Shown: positions 1-9,602, numbered from the stretch's first letter. The stretch: DNA of 64,000 bases from Hyphomonas sp. (GCA_013791775.1 VMTE01000036.1:1-64000); one strand, 5' to 3'. A program made the numbers and translations. Notes: generated from the sequence alone by a model not told the origin.

Positions 1-405
1 ACCCGTTTCCTCCGCATCCGGAACAATATCCACTTCCGCCGCTACTTTGATGCGGTGCATCCGGTGTTCTGGCCGGTTCTCTTCTGGCAGCTCGGCCGCT
101 TCTTCAAATGGATGCGCGCCGAACAGCTCAGCGAAGTCCTCTTCGAAATCACCTGGTGGGGCGGTGTCCGCATCCACATCATCGGCGACAAGCTCACAAC
201 CCCGAGCCCCTTCGCCCCCACCAAACCCCGCTGGGATGACCCCGTCTGGGCGAGCGACATGCCCGCTTCGCTGATAGGGCTGAATGAGCTATCCGCCTGG
301 CACGCCCTCATTCTCCCCTGCGTGAGCGGGGGCTTCCCGGGATCAGAAATCGCACCACGATTTCCCCGGGAAGGAATCAGGGACCAACTCCCCAACACTT
401 CCTAG
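1..405 (+). CDS. Hypothetical protein, 5' end outside window
   Basis: The frame is open from base 1, so the gene begins upstream of the window; an internal ATG lies at 55. The visible 134 residues are rich in aromatic and basic residues at first (RFLRIRNNIHF, then FWQLGRFFKW), which suggests an amphipathic or membrane-associated helix. The last 40 or so residues are Pro/Gly-rich and look like read-through rather than a domain. I do not recognise the family. An antisense frame over the same bases has no ribosome binding site and was not preferred. Confidence 0.45.
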   Translation, partial: TRFLRIRNNIHFRRYFDAVHPVFWPVLFWQLGRFFKWMRAEQLSEVLFEITWWGGVRIHIIGDKLTTPSPFAPTKPRWDDPVWASDMPASLIGLNELSAWHALILPCVSGGFPGSEIAPRFPREGIRDQLPNTS

Positions 406-518
406 TCTCCGCTCACCCCGGAATACCCACCCCTCCGCAGGCACCTGCGGAGAGGGCGCGCCCAATCTCAAATCAAGCACCCGGCCAGCCCCCGCTGCGT
501 CCGGACGCACGCGCAGCC

Positions 519-1436
519 TCACACCGGATCGTAGGGAAACACGCTAGCCGATGCGCCGAGGCTGAAGAAGCTGCCGTTCATCGCCGGGAAGCAATGTTCG
601 ATCAGCGTGTCCGGCGTCCAGCCTTCGAGCCGGGCCAGTGATTTCACCGGGCGCGGCTGGTCGAACAGGATCACTTCATTGCCCCGTACACCGAAGATCT
701 GCCCACTGACGTGCGCGGCGGTGTCGGCGCACAGCGCCACGCCGAGCTGCGCCACCTGGTCGGCGCGCATGCCGTTCTTCATCCGCTCGACGCGTTTCGC
801 GCTCGCCTCGTCCTTCACCGGGATCGAGGCGATCATCCGGGTCCAGGCAAACGGCGCGATGATGTTGGAGCGCACATTCTTCGCGGCGCCTTCCATGGCG
901 ACCACGCGGCTGAGGCCGGCGATGCCGAGCTTCGCCGCCGCATAGTTCGCCTGGCCGATATTGCCGATCAGGCCCGAGGTCGAGGTGAACAGCACGAACG
1001 AGCCGTGCTCGTTCTCGCGGAAATACTCGATTGCCGCCCGCGTCACGTTGAACGAACCATGCAGGTGAACGTCGATCACGCCCTTCCAGTCGGCTTCGCT
1101 CATCTTGTGGAACATGCCGTCGCGCAGGATGCCGGCCGGGTTAATGATCGCGTCGAGCCGGCCATAGGTGTCCAGCGCCTGCGTCACCATGCCCGCGACC
1201 GCCGTATAGTCGGTCACACTCTCGGAGTTGGAGACCGCCTCGCCGCCGGCCTTGCGGATTTCCGCAGCGACAGCTTCCGCCGGTCCGGCCGAGCCTTCCT
1301 CGTCGCCTTTCAGGCTGCCGCCGAGATCGTTGACCACGACCTTCGCGCCCTCGCGCGCCGCCAGCAGCGCGCATTCCTTGCCGATGCCGTTGCCGCCGCC
1401 GGTGACCAGCACCACTTTTCCGTCCAGAACGCCCAT
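519..1436 (-). CDS. SDR family oxidoreductase
   Basis: Short-chain dehydrogenase/reductase of 305 aa, a cytoplasmic NAD(P)-dependent oxidoreductase. The N-terminus has the Rossmann glycine motif TGGGNGIG, followed by the NDLGG segment that usually contacts the dinucleotide. The catalytic region shows Ser in LFTSTSG and YAAAK (Tyr-x-x-x-Lys). The C-terminal extension after the SDR core is of the kind seen in the hydroxyacyl-CoA dehydrogenase-like branch (multifunctional beta-oxidation type), so an acyl-CoA substrate is possible but not shown. The start at 1436 is chosen because TAAGGAGG lies just upstream; an earlier in-frame start would add 33 residues unlike any SDR. Confidence 0.88.
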   Translation of the reverse strand: MGVLDGKVVLVTGGGNGIGKECALLAAREGAKVVVNDLGGSLKGDEEGSAGPAEAVAAEIRKAGGEAVSNSESVTDYTAVAGMVTQALDTYGRLDAIINPAGILRDGMFHKMSEADWKGVIDVHLHGSFNVTRAAIEYFRENEHGSFVLFTSTSGLIGNIGQANYAAAKLGIAGLSRVVAMEGAAKNVRSNIIAPFAWTRMIASIPVKDEASAKRVERMKNGMRADQVAQLGVALCADTAAHVSGQIFGVRGNEVILFDQPRPVKSLARLEGWTPDTLIEHCFPAMNGSFFSLGASASVFPYDPV

Positions 1437-1553
1437 GATTTCCTCCTTAGTGTCTCGGGGCGGGACACTACTGTGCCTGCGGGGCCTCGCAAGGGCAGGG
1501 GCCGGAAAAAACAAGGTTTGAAATGCCGCGGCCAACCGGCTAGCTACCGGCCC

Positions 1554-2204
1554 ATGTCACGTACCTTTCAAGCGATCATCTGGGATTTCGGGGGGGTGTT
1601 CACCTCCTCGCCCTTCGAAGCCTTCAATCGTTATGAGGCCGAGCAGGGCCTGCCGCCGGACTTCATCCGCACCGTCAACGCGCTGAACCCGCTGGACAAC
1701 GCCTGGGCCAAACTTGAGCGCTCCGACGTCGATGCCGCGCAGTTCGACACGCTGTTCCGTGCGGAGTCCCTGGCGCTGGGGCGCGAAGTGCCGGGCCGCG
1801 ATGTGCTCGGCCTCCTGTCGGGCAGCCTGCGCCCGCGCGTCGTCGACGCGCTGAAGGTCTGCAAGGGCCATGGCAAGGTGGGCTGCATCACCAACAACGC
1901 GCCCATCGGCAAGGGCGCCTCGATGACCAGCGATGATGCGAAAGCCCGGGAGCTTGCCGCCGTGTTCGACCTGTTCGACCACCTGATCGAAAGTTCCAAG
2001 CTCGGCATCCGCAAGCCGGATCCACGCATCTATGCCCTGATGTGCGAAGCCCTCGATGTCGATCCGGGGGCCTGCGTCTATCTCGATGATCTCGGCATCA
2101 ACCTGAAGCCCGCCCGCGACATGGGCATGGCCACCATCAAGGTCACCAGCGAGGCGCAATTGCTCGCCGATCTGGAAGCTGTGACCGGCTATGCGCTCAG
2201 CTAG
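1554..2204 (+). CDS. HAD superfamily hydrolase
   Basis: 216 aa haloacid-dehalogenase-like hydrolase. Motif I appears near the N-terminus as IWDFGGV; here the second Asp of the usual DxD is Gly, as in epoxide hydrolase N-domain-like and some dehalogenase-like members. Motif III Lys is in SSKLGIRKPDP and motif IV in VYLDDLGIN. The cap region between residues 20 and 100 matches the sEH-N-like subfamily. The substrate cannot be told from sequence. The gene is followed by a lipoprotein gene that overlaps it by 14 bases, so they are probably co-transcribed. It is divergent from the SDR gene with about 115 bases between starts. Confidence 0.85.
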   Translation: MSRTFQAIIWDFGGVFTSSPFEAFNRYEAEQGLPPDFIRTVNALNPLDNAWAKLERSDVDAAQFDTLFRAESLALGREVPGRDVLGLLSGSLRPRVVDALKVCKGHGKVGCITNNAPIGKGASMTSDDAKARELAAVFDLFDHLIESSKLGIRKPDPRIYALMCEALDVDPGACVYLDDLGINLKPARDMGMATIKVTSEAQLLADLEAVTGYALS

Positions 2205-2781
2205 TCTCGCCGCCCTCATGGCAATTCTGGTCCTCGCCGCGTGTTCGCAGGCGGAGCCGGAGGTCGTGCTGCCGCTGCCGCCGGTGCCGGATGAACGCCT
2301 CGCCCAGCCGCCGCTTCTCCCGGCGGAAGTGGAGATCGCCGAACGCGCCGCCCGGACCCGCGACGAGCTTCTGCTTCAGGCGAGCCGCGGCTCCCTCAAG
2401 GGACTTGCCGCCCTGGCCGCTCGCAATCCGGACTTCAAGTCGAATCTCGGCGGACAGGACCACCAGCAATTCTGGGACCTGCTTCGCCGCACGGGGGTCG
2501 ATCCGAACCGCAAGCTGCGCGACCTGTTCGACCAGCCGGCCGGCCTGCGCGAGATCGACGGCGAGCGCTGGTATGTCTGGCCGGACCTTGCGGCGAAAGA
2601 TGCGGCCGACCTCATTCCCGAAAAGTTGACCTTCCAGGAGCGCCGCCGGCTGGAGGAGCTGATCGGCGACGAGGGGATCGAACGCATCCGCGCCGGTGAA
2701 GGCTATCCAGGTATGCGCACGGCAATCTCGGAAGACGGCGTCTGGATTTACTTCGTACTCGGACAAGACGGGGAGGAATGA
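2191..2781 (+). CDS. Putative lipoprotein, unknown function
   Basis: 196 aa. Residues 1-18 form a lipoprotein signal peptide ending in LAAC, so the mature protein should be lipid-anchored at Cys18 and face the periplasm. The rest is soluble and charged, with a WYVWPDL segment and a C-terminal [13 protein letters not shown] do not recognise a named domain. The start overlaps the HAD gene by 14 bases, and its stop overlaps a possible upstream ATG of the pterin dehydratase gene, so translational coupling across the three genes is likely. Confidence 0.75.
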   Translation: MRSASLAALMAILVLAACSQAEPEVVLPLPPVPDERLAQPPLLPAEVEIAERAARTRDELLLQASRGSLKGLAALAARNPDFKSNLGGQDHQQFWDLLRRTGVDPNRKLRDLFDQPAGLREIDGERWYVWPDLAAKDAADLIPEKLTFQERRRLEELIGDEGIERIRAGEGYPGMRTAISEDGVWIYFVLGQDGEE

Positions 2782-2783
2782 CC

Positions 2784-3077
2784 ATGGCCGCACAGATCGG
2801 CGCCGCCGCCGCGCTCAAGGCGTTGAAGGGCTGGACGAAAGCTGAAGGGGAGCGCGACGCGATTCACAAGGCCTACAGGTTTGCCGACTTCAAGATCGCC
2901 TTCGCCTTCATGTCCGGCGCGGCGCTGAAGGCCGAGCAGATGGATCACCATCCCGAATGGTTCAATGTGTACAACAAGGTCGATGTGGTCCTGACCACGC
3001 ATGACGCCGGCGGCGTCACGCAGAAGGATCTTGAACTCGCCGGTTTCATGGACCAACTCGCCGCGCGGCTGGGCTAA
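2784..3077 (+). CDS. phhB: Pterin-4a-carbinolamine dehydratase
   Basis: 97 aa, the full length of the PCD/DCoH family, which dehydrates 4a-hydroxytetrahydrobiopterin during pterin recycling. The signature is [16 protein letters not shown], with the paired active-site histidines and the third histidine in TTHDAGG. An ATG at 2778 overlaps the previous stop, but GGGAGGA is seven bases before the ATG at 2784 and touches the one at 2778, so 2784 is preferred. No phenylalanine hydroxylase gene is next to it, so its role may be in general pterin turnover. It converges with the next gene and their stop codons overlap. Confidence 0.92.
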   Translation: MAAQIGAAAALKALKGWTKAEGERDAIHKAYRFADFKIAFAFMSGAALKAEQMDHHPEWFNVYNKVDVVLTTHDAGGVTQKDLELAGFMDQLAARLG

Positions 3078-4621
3078 CTCTTGTTCCACGCCACGCGGTA
3101 GAGATCGAAGCGCCGGTCCTTGAGGTTCTGCACGGCGCCGGACTGGCGGGCAGTCAGGAGATCCGACAGGGAGAGATCCGCGAGCGCGACCGTTTCAGTA
3201 TTCGGCGCGGCGTCGGCGGCGATGCCGTCACGCGAGAAGGGGAAGTCCGACGGCGTCAGGATACAGCTCTCGGCATAGTGGATGTCCATGTTCTCGACGT
3301 TCGGCAGGTTGCCGACGACGCCCGACATGATGACATAGCACTGGTTCTCGACCGCGCGCGCCTGGCAGCAATACCGTACACGGAGATAGCCCCGGCGCTC
3401 GTCGGTGCAGAACGGCACGAACAGCATCAGCGCGCCCTGGTCCACCAGGTGGCGGGCGACTTCCGGGAACTCGCTGTCATAGCAGACCATCACGCCGATC
3501 GGGCCGCAATCGGTCTGGATGACGTGATTGCCCTCGCCGCCCTTGATGTTCCACCAGCTGCGCTCAGACGGCGTGGGATGCAGCTTCTCCTGCGTGTGTA
3601 CCGAGCCGTCCCTGAGAAAGACATAGGCGACATTGTGGATGTCGCCGTCAGCCATTTCGGAGGGATGCGAACCGCCGACGATATTGATGTTATAGCCCAC
3701 CGCGAGCTTCTCCATGAAGGCAATGAAGCGCGGTGTGTATTCGGAAATCCGTTGGATCGACTCGACCGGCCCCAGCGGCTTGCTCTCCAGCGAGAGCAGT
3801 TGCAGCGTGAAGAGTTCCGGGAAGCAAACGAAATCGGCGCGGTAGTCGGAGGCGATGTCGACGAAGTATTCGACCTGCTGTTCGAAATCGTCGATCGAGT
3901 TGATGCGGCGCATCTGGAACTGGACGGTGGCCACGCGCACGCGCTCGGGCAGGGAGGTGTTGCCGGAGCCGGGCTTTGGCTTGATTGTCTCCTGCGCCAG
4001 CGGATTGCGCCACAGCATCTGGGTCGCATGGGTTCCGGACTCCAGGTCCTCGGCCATGTAATTCCTCAGCACACCGATGACCTCGAAGCTCTGGCGCAAC
4101 TGGAACGTGAGTACGGGATCGCGCAGCTTGGACTCGCGCACGGCCTCAACATAGTCGGCAGGGTTCGGATACTGCCTGGCGTGGCGGTGATAGCCGGGGA
4201 TCCGGCCGCCGAACATGATGCCTTTCAGTTCGTGCCATTGGCACAGGTCCTGGCGGATCTTGTAGAAGCGCTGGCCGATCCTCAGCCGGCGGAAGTCCGA
4301 ATCGACCAGAACATCCATGCCGTACAGCATGTCGCCCTCGGGATCGTGGCGGGCCGCAAAGCCGCCGCCGGTGATCTCGTTCCAGGTATGCTGGGCCATC
4401 GCCACGCTGGAGGAGATTATGAAAGTCACGCAGTGGCCGACAATCCGGCCTTCGAACTCGGCGACGAACTGGCCGTCCGGAAAACGGTTGATCTGTCCGG
4501 CGATCTGGTCGGCGGTATATCCGAGGCCGGCGCCGTAAGCCTTCTCATACAGCGCCAGCAGGGGCTGTATGTCCTTCGGCGTGGCATTGCGGATGACGAG
4601 TTTCGATTTGGTTGTACTCAC
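3074..4621 (-). CDS. GNAT acetyltransferase / carbon-nitrogen hydrolase fusion
   Basis: 515 aa bifunctional protein. Residues 8 to about 200 are a GNAT N-acetyltransferase domain ([10 protein letters not shown] start, [10 protein letters not shown] acetyl-CoA loop). Residues 225 to 510 are a nitrilase-superfamily amidase domain with the catalytic triad Glu in CFPELF, Lys in the [10 protein letters not shown] region and Cys in [11 protein letters not shown]. The architecture is known in bacteria, but the substrate is generally unassigned. The gene lies ten bases behind the histidine kinase gene on the same strand and may be the last gene of the MarR/response regulator/kinase run. It is cytoplasmic, with no signal peptide. 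Confidence 0.9.
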   Translation of the reverse strand: MSTTKSKLVIRNATPKDIQPLLALYEKAYGAGLGYTADQIAGQINRFPDGQFVAEFEGRIVGHCVTFIISSSVAMAQHTWNEITGGGFAARHDPEGDMLYGMDVLVDSDFRRLRIGQRFYKIRQDLCQWHELKGIMFGGRIPGYHRHARQYPNPADYVEAVRESKLRDPVLTFQLRQSFEVIGVLRNYMAEDLESGTHATQMLWRNPLAQETIKPKPGSGNTSLPERVRVATVQFQMRRINSIDDFEQQVEYFVDIASDYRADFVCFPELFTLQLLSLESKPLGPVESIQRISEYTPRFIAFMEKLAVGYNINIVGGSHPSEMADGDIHNVAYVFLRDGSVHTQEKLHPTPSERSWWNIKGGEGNHVIQTDCGPIGVMVCYDSEFPEVARHLVDQGALMLFVPFCTDERRGYLRVRYCCQARAVENQCYVIMSGVVGNLPNVENMDIHYAESCILTPSDFPFSRDGIAADAAPNTETVALADLSLSDLLTARQSGAVQNLKDRRFDLYRVAWNKS

Positions 4622-4630
4622 GCCTGCCTC

Positions 4631-5941
4631 CTAGCGCGTCTCTGTCGGCACGCGCAAGACGGCGCGCAGTCCGCCGAGCGGGCTCGAGGTCAGGCGGATG
4701 TCGCCGCCATGGGCCCGGGCGGTGTCGCGCGCGAGGGTCAGGCCGAGGCCGGTGCCCGGCTCGTTCTGGCTGCGCGCGTCGTCGAGGCGCGCGAACGGGC
4801 GGAAAGCCTCCTCGCGGCGTTCGGGGGCAATCCCGGGGCCGTCATCATCGATGACCACCTCGGCCCAGTGCGGCCCGTCCACCAGTGTCACCCGCGCCGA
4901 GGCGGCGTATTTGACGGCGTTGGAGACGAGGTTCGTCACGGCGCGCTTCAGCGCCAGCGGGCGCCCGGTGACCAGGATGCAGGCCGGCCCGGTAACCGGC
5001 GCCTGCAGCCCGAAGCCGGCCGCGACGTCGCGCGTCATTTGTCCGAGGTCGAACAATTCCGCCTCGTCGCCTTCCTCGCCGCGGGCGAAGGCGAGATACT
5101 CGTCCAGCATCATCGCCATGTCGTCCAGGTCGGCCTTGGCGGCGCGGATGTCCTCGCTCTCCTCCATCATTGCGAGCGCCAGCTTGAGCCGCGTCAGCGG
5201 TGTGCGTAGGTCATGGCTAACCCCGGCCAGCATGGCTGTGCGCTGGTCGGCGAAAGCGGTCAGGCGCTGCTTCATGTCGATCAGCGCCCGCGCCGCATCG
5301 CGCACCTCGATGGCGCCCGAGGGCCGAAACCCGGGCAGGTCGCGCCCGCGCCCGAACGAGCGGGCCGCTTCCGACAGGCGCAGGATCGAGCGGACCTGCT
5401 GGTTGAGAAAGCCGATCGCCAGCGCCACCATCAGCAGCGAAAAGCCGATCACCCAGACGATGAAGATGTGCGAGTTGATCATGAAGGCCCGCTTGCGGTC
5501 GATGATGATTTCGCCGGTGCCCTGCCGGGTCGGAAACCGGATGTGCACCCGTGCGTCGCCCCGCGACAAGCCGATGAACAGGGGCGCGCCCAGCCGCCCG
5601 GAAAGTTCCGATCTCAGGATATCATCATACGGAAACTGCTGCTTCAGCGCATTTTCCGCGACCGCATTCTGCGGCAGCTCGCAGGTGAAATAAGTCTCGA
5701 TCTGGAACTGGATGCGGGTGTGATCGCCCTGGTCATAGTCCGTGTTCTGACAGGCCGCGCGGATCAGGCTGGCATCACGGGCAATCGCCTGGCCGAGCTT
5801 GCGGTTCACCTCGGCAACCTGGTTCGAATAGTAATACCAGGTCATCAGGCTGAGGATCAGCAGCACCGGCACCAGCAGCAGGAGCAGGGTGCGGGCATAC
5901 AACCCGCGCGGTGTGAAATCCCGGAGCCGTGGCATGGCCAT
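4631..5941 (-). CDS. EnvZ-like sensor histidine kinase
   Basis: 436 aa. A first membrane helix lies at about residues 15-37, then a periplasmic domain of about 120 residues, and a second helix (FIVWVIGFSLLMVALAIGF) at about 155-175. A HAMP segment is followed by HisKA with the phospho-acceptor His in AGVSHDLRTP. HATPase motifs are N-box NLVSNAVKY, G1 DDGPGI and G2 GTGLGL. The layout and the HisKA sequence resemble EnvZ. It follows the OmpR-like regulator gene with one base between them, so the two are a cognate pair. Confidence 0.92.
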   Translation of the reverse strand: MAMPRLRDFTPRGLYARTLLLLLVPVLLILSLMTWYYYSNQVAEVNRKLGQAIARDASLIRAACQNTDYDQGDHTRIQFQIETYFTCELPQNAVAENALKQQFPYDDILRSELSGRLGAPLFIGLSRGDARVHIRFPTRQGTGEIIIDRKRAFMINSHIFIVWVIGFSLLMVALAIGFLNQQVRSILRLSEAARSFGRGRDLPGFRPSGAIEVRDAARALIDMKQRLTAFADQRTAMLAGVSHDLRTPLTRLKLALAMMEESEDIRAAKADLDDMAMMLDEYLAFARGEEGDEAELFDLGQMTRDVAAGFGLQAPVTGPACILVTGRPLALKRAVTNLVSNAVKYAASARVTLVDGPHWAEVVIDDDGPGIAPERREEAFRPFARLDDARSQNEPGTGLGLTLARDTARAHGGDIRLTSSPLGGLRAVLRVPTETR

Positions 5942-5942
5942 C

Positions 5943-6626
5943 TCAGTCCGGCATCAGACGGTAGCCGATGCCGCGCACGGTCTGGATATGCACCGGCTCC
6001 TTCGGATTGGGTTCGATCTTGCGGCGCAGGCGCGTGACCTGTACGTCCACGGAGCGTTCGAGACCGGCCGAAGTCAGCACGGCGAGGTCTTCGCGGCTGA
6101 CCGGTTCACCCGGATTGCGGGCCAGCACCGTCAGCAGCTGCAGCTCGGCATCGGTGAGGCGGATGCGCTGGTCGCCGGATTTCAGTTCGCCGCGCGCCGC
6201 ATTGAAGACCAGGCCCGACATCTCGACCTCGTCCGGCGGCGGCGCGGATTTCGCCGAACGGCGCAGGATCGCCTCGCAGCGCAGCACCAGTTCCTCCGGC
6301 TCGAACGGCTTGGCGAGATAGTCGTCGGCGCCCGCCCGCAGGCCCTCGATCCGGTCGCTGGTCTGGCCGCGCGCCGTCAGCAGCATCACCGGCGTCTCGC
6401 GGGCCGGCCCCTTGCGGATCGAGGCGAGCAGGGAGAGGCCGTCTTCGCCGGGCATCATGATGTCGAGGATCGCGAGGTCGAAATTCAGGTTGTCCATCAG
6501 CCGCCGGGCCGAGGCGGCATCGACCGCGCCGCTGACTCGGAAACCCTTCAGCGTCAGGAAGCGCTTGGTCAGTTCGCGGATGCGGTCGTCATCGTCGACG
6601 ATGAGAATGTGGGCGGGCTGTTTCAT
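5943..6626 (-). CDS. OmpR-family response regulator
   Basis: 227 aa. The receiver domain has the acidic cluster VDDDD, the phospho-acceptor Asp in AILDIMMPG, Thr in LLTARG and Lys in LAKPFEP. A C-terminal winged-helix DNA-binding domain ends with VDVQVTRLRRKIEPNPKEP and IQTVRGIGYRL, typical of OmpR/PhoB proteins. It lies between marR and the kinase gene, with gaps of 7 and 1 bases, so these are one transcription unit. Target genes are not evident here. Confidence 0.93.
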   Translation of the reverse strand: MKQPAHILIVDDDDRIRELTKRFLTLKGFRVSGAVDAASARRLMDNLNFDLAILDIMMPGEDGLSLLASIRKGPARETPVMLLTARGQTSDRIEGLRAGADDYLAKPFEPEELVLRCEAILRRSAKSAPPPDEVEMSGLVFNAARGELKSGDQRIRLTDAELQLLTVLARNPGEPVSREDLAVLTSAGLERSVDVQVTRLRRKIEPNPKEPVHIQTVRGIGYRLMPD

Positions 6627-6633
6627 CGGGCGC

Positions 6634-7098
6634 TCACTTCACCAGCGATTCCAGCAGCGTGCGCACCCCGGCCGCCGCTTCCGGCCCGCTGGCCCGGAAG
6701 GCGAGGCGGAGGCGCTCGCGCACCTCGATCGCAATCGGCGTGGTCAGCGTCACCCCGGCATCGGACAGGGTCAGCTTGCGCCTGCGGGCATCGGAGGTCT
6801 CCCGGGCCCGCTCGATCAGGCCGCGGCTATCGAGTTGGCCGATCAGGCGGGCAAAGGTCGGCACGGTCATGCCGAGCGCGGTACGCAATTCGCCGACCGT
6901 CTGGCCGGGGCGGTAGCGTACGGCCATGAGAATTTGCAGCTCTGGCTTGCTCAGACCGGCCTTCTTCCGGGCCGATTCCCCCGCCTTTGCCAGCGCGTTG
7001 GCGCCTGCCAGCAGCAATCCGGCCGCGCGGTCCAGCTCCTGGTCCATCAGGAACAGGCGGGGGTCAAAGGGACGGTTCAGGTTGACGGGCACGGCCAT
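6634..7098 (-). CDS. MarR-family transcriptional regulator
   Basis: 154 aa. The winged helix-turn-helix runs over about residues 48-115 (LSKPELQILMAV, then TVGELRTALGMTVPTFARLIGQLDSRGLIERARETSDARRRKLTLSDAG). The DARRR wing is typical of MarR. The ATG at 7098 is the natural start, giving normal family length; a longer open frame upstream is antisense to ilvE. It is the first gene of the operon running down to the GNAT-nitrilase and is divergent from ilvE with about 50 bases between the starts, so it may control itself and ilvE. Confidence 0.87.
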   Translation of the reverse strand: MAVPVNLNRPFDPRLFLMDQELDRAAGLLLAGANALAKAGESARKKAGLSKPELQILMAVRYRPGQTVGELRTALGMTVPTFARLIGQLDSRGLIERARETSDARRRKLTLSDAGVTLTTPIAIEVRERLRLAFRASGPEAAAGVRTLLESLVK

Positions 7099-7149
7099 AA
7101 GTCGGAAATGAACCTGAATACGCAGAAAGTTCAAGCGAGGAGCGTTCCA

Positions 7150-8034
7150 ATGGCTGCCATCCCCTATGATGACCGCGACGGCTACATCTGGATGGACGGG
7201 GCTTTTGTGCCTTGGCGCGACACCAAGGTTCACGTGCTGACGCATGCCTTGCACTACGCTTCGGCGGTGTTCGAGGGCGAGCGCGCCTATGGCGGCAAGA
7301 TCTTCCGCTCGCTGGACCATTCCAAGCGCCTGCACCGCTCTGCCGGCATCATGGGCTTCGACATTCCGTTCAGCGTCGAGGAAGTCGAGCAGGCCAAGAC
7401 CGAGGCGTTGGCAAAGTCGGGCCTCGAGAGCGCCTATGTGCGGGCGATTGCCTGGCGCGGTTCCGAGATGATGGGCGTCTCGGCCCAGAACAACACGATC
7501 CACCTGGCCGTCGCCGTGTGGCACTGGGGCGACTATTTCGCTGACAAGATGAAGGGCATCCGCATGAACCATGCCCCTTGGAAACGCCCGGCGCCGGACA
7601 CCGCGCCGTGCGAGGCGAAGGCGGCCGGCCTCTACATGATCTGCACCCTGTCCAAGCATGCCGCCGAAAGGGCCGGCTACCAGGATGCGCTGATGTTGGA
7701 CTATCGCGGCCAGGTGGCCGAGGCGACCGGCGCCAACATCTTCTTCGTGCGTGACGGCGCGCTGCACACGCCGACGCCGGACTGTTTCCTCAACGGCCTG
7801 ACGCGCCAGACGACGATTGCGCTCGCCAAGGCGCGCCAGATCGAAGTGGTCGAGCGCGCGATCTTCCCGTCGGAGCTGCCGACCTTCTCGGAATGCTTCA
7901 TCACGGGCTCGGCGGCGGAACTCACCCCGGTCTGCGAGATCGGCGAGCACCGCTACAAGCCGGCCGCGATTTCCGAGGCGCTGGTCAATGACTATTCGGC
8001 GCTCTGCAACGGCAAGCTGGAAATGGCATTGTGA
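7150..8034 (+). CDS. ilvE: Branched-chain amino acid aminotransferase
   Basis: 294 aa, class IV PLP-dependent aminotransferase that interconverts Leu, Ile and Val with their 2-oxo acids. The segments GYIWMDGAFVPWRD and HYASAVFEGERAY are the IlvE N-terminal motifs. The PLP lysine is in CEAKAAGLY, and EATGANIFFV and FLNGLTRQT bind cofactor and substrate. GAGGAG lies about seven bases before the ATG. Cytoplasmic. The upstream space is shared with a divergent marR gene. Confidence 0.93.
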   Translation: MAAIPYDDRDGYIWMDGAFVPWRDTKVHVLTHALHYASAVFEGERAYGGKIFRSLDHSKRLHRSAGIMGFDIPFSVEEVEQAKTEALAKSGLESAYVRAIAWRGSEMMGVSAQNNTIHLAVAVWHWGDYFADKMKGIRMNHAPWKRPAPDTAPCEAKAAGLYMICTLSKHAAERAGYQDALMLDYRGQVAEATGANIFFVRDGALHTPTPDCFLNGLTRQTTIALAKARQIEVVERAIFPSELPTFSECFITGSAAELTPVCEIGEHRYKPAAISEALVNDYSALCNGKLEMAL

Positions 8035-8172
8035 GCGGTTCGCCGGAAACAATCGAAGCCTGACCGGCAAGATTTTTCCGTAGATTCCCGAATTGAATTG
8101 AACGTCAGGCGCTCTTATTCTGAACGTGGGCGGAGGGGCATGTGTCAACATTGCAACTCTGGGAGATTCACA

Positions 8173-8652
8173 ATGCGTACTGGACCGCTTGCTCAGTTTC
8201 GGAGCCATGCGCCGAGCCAGAATGGTCACCACGACCCCTTCAACTCACTAAGGGGTGATCTCGGCGACATCTGGCAGCAGTTCTTTGATTTCACACGCCA
8301 GGTCGAGCCCGACGCTTTCTCTCCGAGCCTGGATATCAACGAGACTGCCAAGGAAGTCATCATCAAGGCCGATCTTCCGGGACTGACCGAAGACCAGATC
8401 GATCTGGAGATCGTCGGAGACGTGCTCTCACTGAAGGGTGAGCGCAGCGAGGAGCGGAAAGACGAAACCGAAAGCCGCCGGATTGTCGAGCGGTCCTGGG
8501 GCCGGTTCGAGCGCAGCCTGCGGCTGCCGTTCGTGCCAGGCGAAAAGGACCTTTCCACATCCTTCGCCAACGGCGTGCTGACGATCAACGTGAAGAAGCC
8601 GAAATCTCTCGAAACGGCGCGCCGGAAAATTCCGATCGGCAAGGCAAGCTGA
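8173..8652 (+). CDS. Hsp20 family small heat-shock protein
   Basis: 159 aa. The alpha-crystallin domain runs from about residue 55 (PSLDINETAKEVIIKADLPG) to 150, with LEIVGDVLSLKGERSEE and the characteristic FVPGEKDLSTSFANGVLTINVKK. The N-terminal 50 residues are variable as usual. The ATG at 8173 has GGGAG seven bases upstream; an in-frame TTG at 8098 would add 25 residues that do not look like the family. It acts as a cytoplasmic holdase under heat stress. The 5' region of about 135 bases could hold a heat-shock promoter or RNA thermometer, but I could not identify either with confidence. Confidence 0.92.
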   Translation: MRTGPLAQFRSHAPSQNGHHDPFNSLRGDLGDIWQQFFDFTRQVEPDAFSPSLDINETAKEVIIKADLPGLTEDQIDLEIVGDVLSLKGERSEERKDETESRRIVERSWGRFERSLRLPFVPGEKDLSTSFANGVLTINVKKPKSLETARRKIPIGKAS

Positions 8653-8690
8653 GGCGGCAGGGACGGCAAGGCGTCTCGTCCGTGCAGGGG

Positions 8691-9602
8691 TCAGGTCAGG
8701 ATATCGCTCGCGGGGATTTTCGCTTCGCGGCGGCTGACGAAATGCGTCTCGAAGGCGACGACGAGGCAGGCGGCGATGATGATCGCGGCCCCCGCATAGA
8801 CGCGCCAGCCGGGGACCTCCTGGAAGAAGACATAGCCGAGCAGGGCCGACCAGATGAGGCCGGTATATTCGAACGGCGCCAGAACCTGCGCCTTGGCCCG
8901 GCCGTAGGCGAGCGTCATCAGCCACCAGATGCCGATGCCGAGAAAGGCGACGAGGCCCATCATCGGCCAGGCATCGGTCTCGGGTGTCCAGTCCGCAAAC
9001 AGCAGCATGAAGGGCAAAAGGAAGAGCGCCGGGAAGACGTTCATGAAGGTGACAAGCGTGAGGCTGTCTTCCTCCTTCGTCCGCAGCCGGAGCAATACGA
9101 TGTTGAGGGCGTAGAGCACGGCGGAGACCAGGATCGCGGCGGTGCCATAAAGCCGGTTGCCATCGGGCGGCCCGCCTTCGGTGTGCGCCGTGGCGGCGAG
9201 GGCCGCGCCCGCGAAGCCGACGAGCGAGGCCCCGATGGTGACCGGGCTCATCTTCTCGCCGAGCACGACGCGCGCGATGGGGGCGATCATCAGCGCGGCG
9301 GTAAAGCCCATGACGACGGCTTCGGCGAGCGCGATCTGGGTGAGTGAATAGAAGAAGGAGAAGGCAGAAATCACCTGGGCCAGCGAGCGCAGGGCGTGGA
9401 AGCGGATGGCGGGCAGGGCGGGGATCGGCCGCCGGGTGCTCGCAAACAGCGCCAGCATGATGACGGATCCCAGGATATAGCGCCAGGACGTCGCCGTCAG
9501 CACGCCCGTGCCGCCGAGCATGATATGCTTCATCACGGCATCGACGCTGCACCCGAACGCAACACCGAAGCAGACCAGCAGGATGGGATGGGGCAGGCGC
9601 AT
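8691..9602 (-). CDS. EamA/DMT family transporter
   Basis: 303 aa, ten predicted hydrophobic helices in two EamA repeats. Repeat 1 has SWRYILGSVIMLALF and FSFFYSLTQIALAEAVVMGFTAALM; repeat 2 ends in the typical PFEYTGLIWSALLGYVFFQEVP. Drug/metabolite transporters of this branch export small metabolites, but the substrate is not predictable. The start at 9602 (MRLPHP) is chosen; an upstream in-frame start at 9641 would add 13 polar residues. It is divergent from the curli genes. Confidence 0.88.
   Translation of the reverse strand: MRLPHPILLVCFGVAFGCSVDAVMKHIMLGGTGVLTATSWRYILGSVIMLALFASTRRPIPALPAIRFHALRSLAQVISAFSFFYSLTQIALAEAVVMGFTAALMIAPIARVVLGEKMSPVTIGASLVGFAGAALAATAHTEGGPPDGNRLYGTAAILVSAVLYALNIVLLRLRTKEEDSLTLVTFMNVFPALFLLPFMLLFADWTPETDAWPMMGLVAFLGIGIWWLMTLAYGRAKAQVLAPFEYTGLIWSALLGYVFFQEVPGWRVYAGAAIIIAACLVVAFETHFVSRREAKIPASDILT

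Noticed and set aside
8035-8172. RNA thermometer (ROSE-like) before hsp20
   Set aside because: Only three base pairs could be drawn over the GGGAG ribosome site, too weak to claim.
6634-8232. A 532-aa open frame on the minus strand
   Set aside because: Only its last 154 codons (MarR) look like protein; the rest is antisense to ilvE and Arg/His-rich as expected for a shadow frame.
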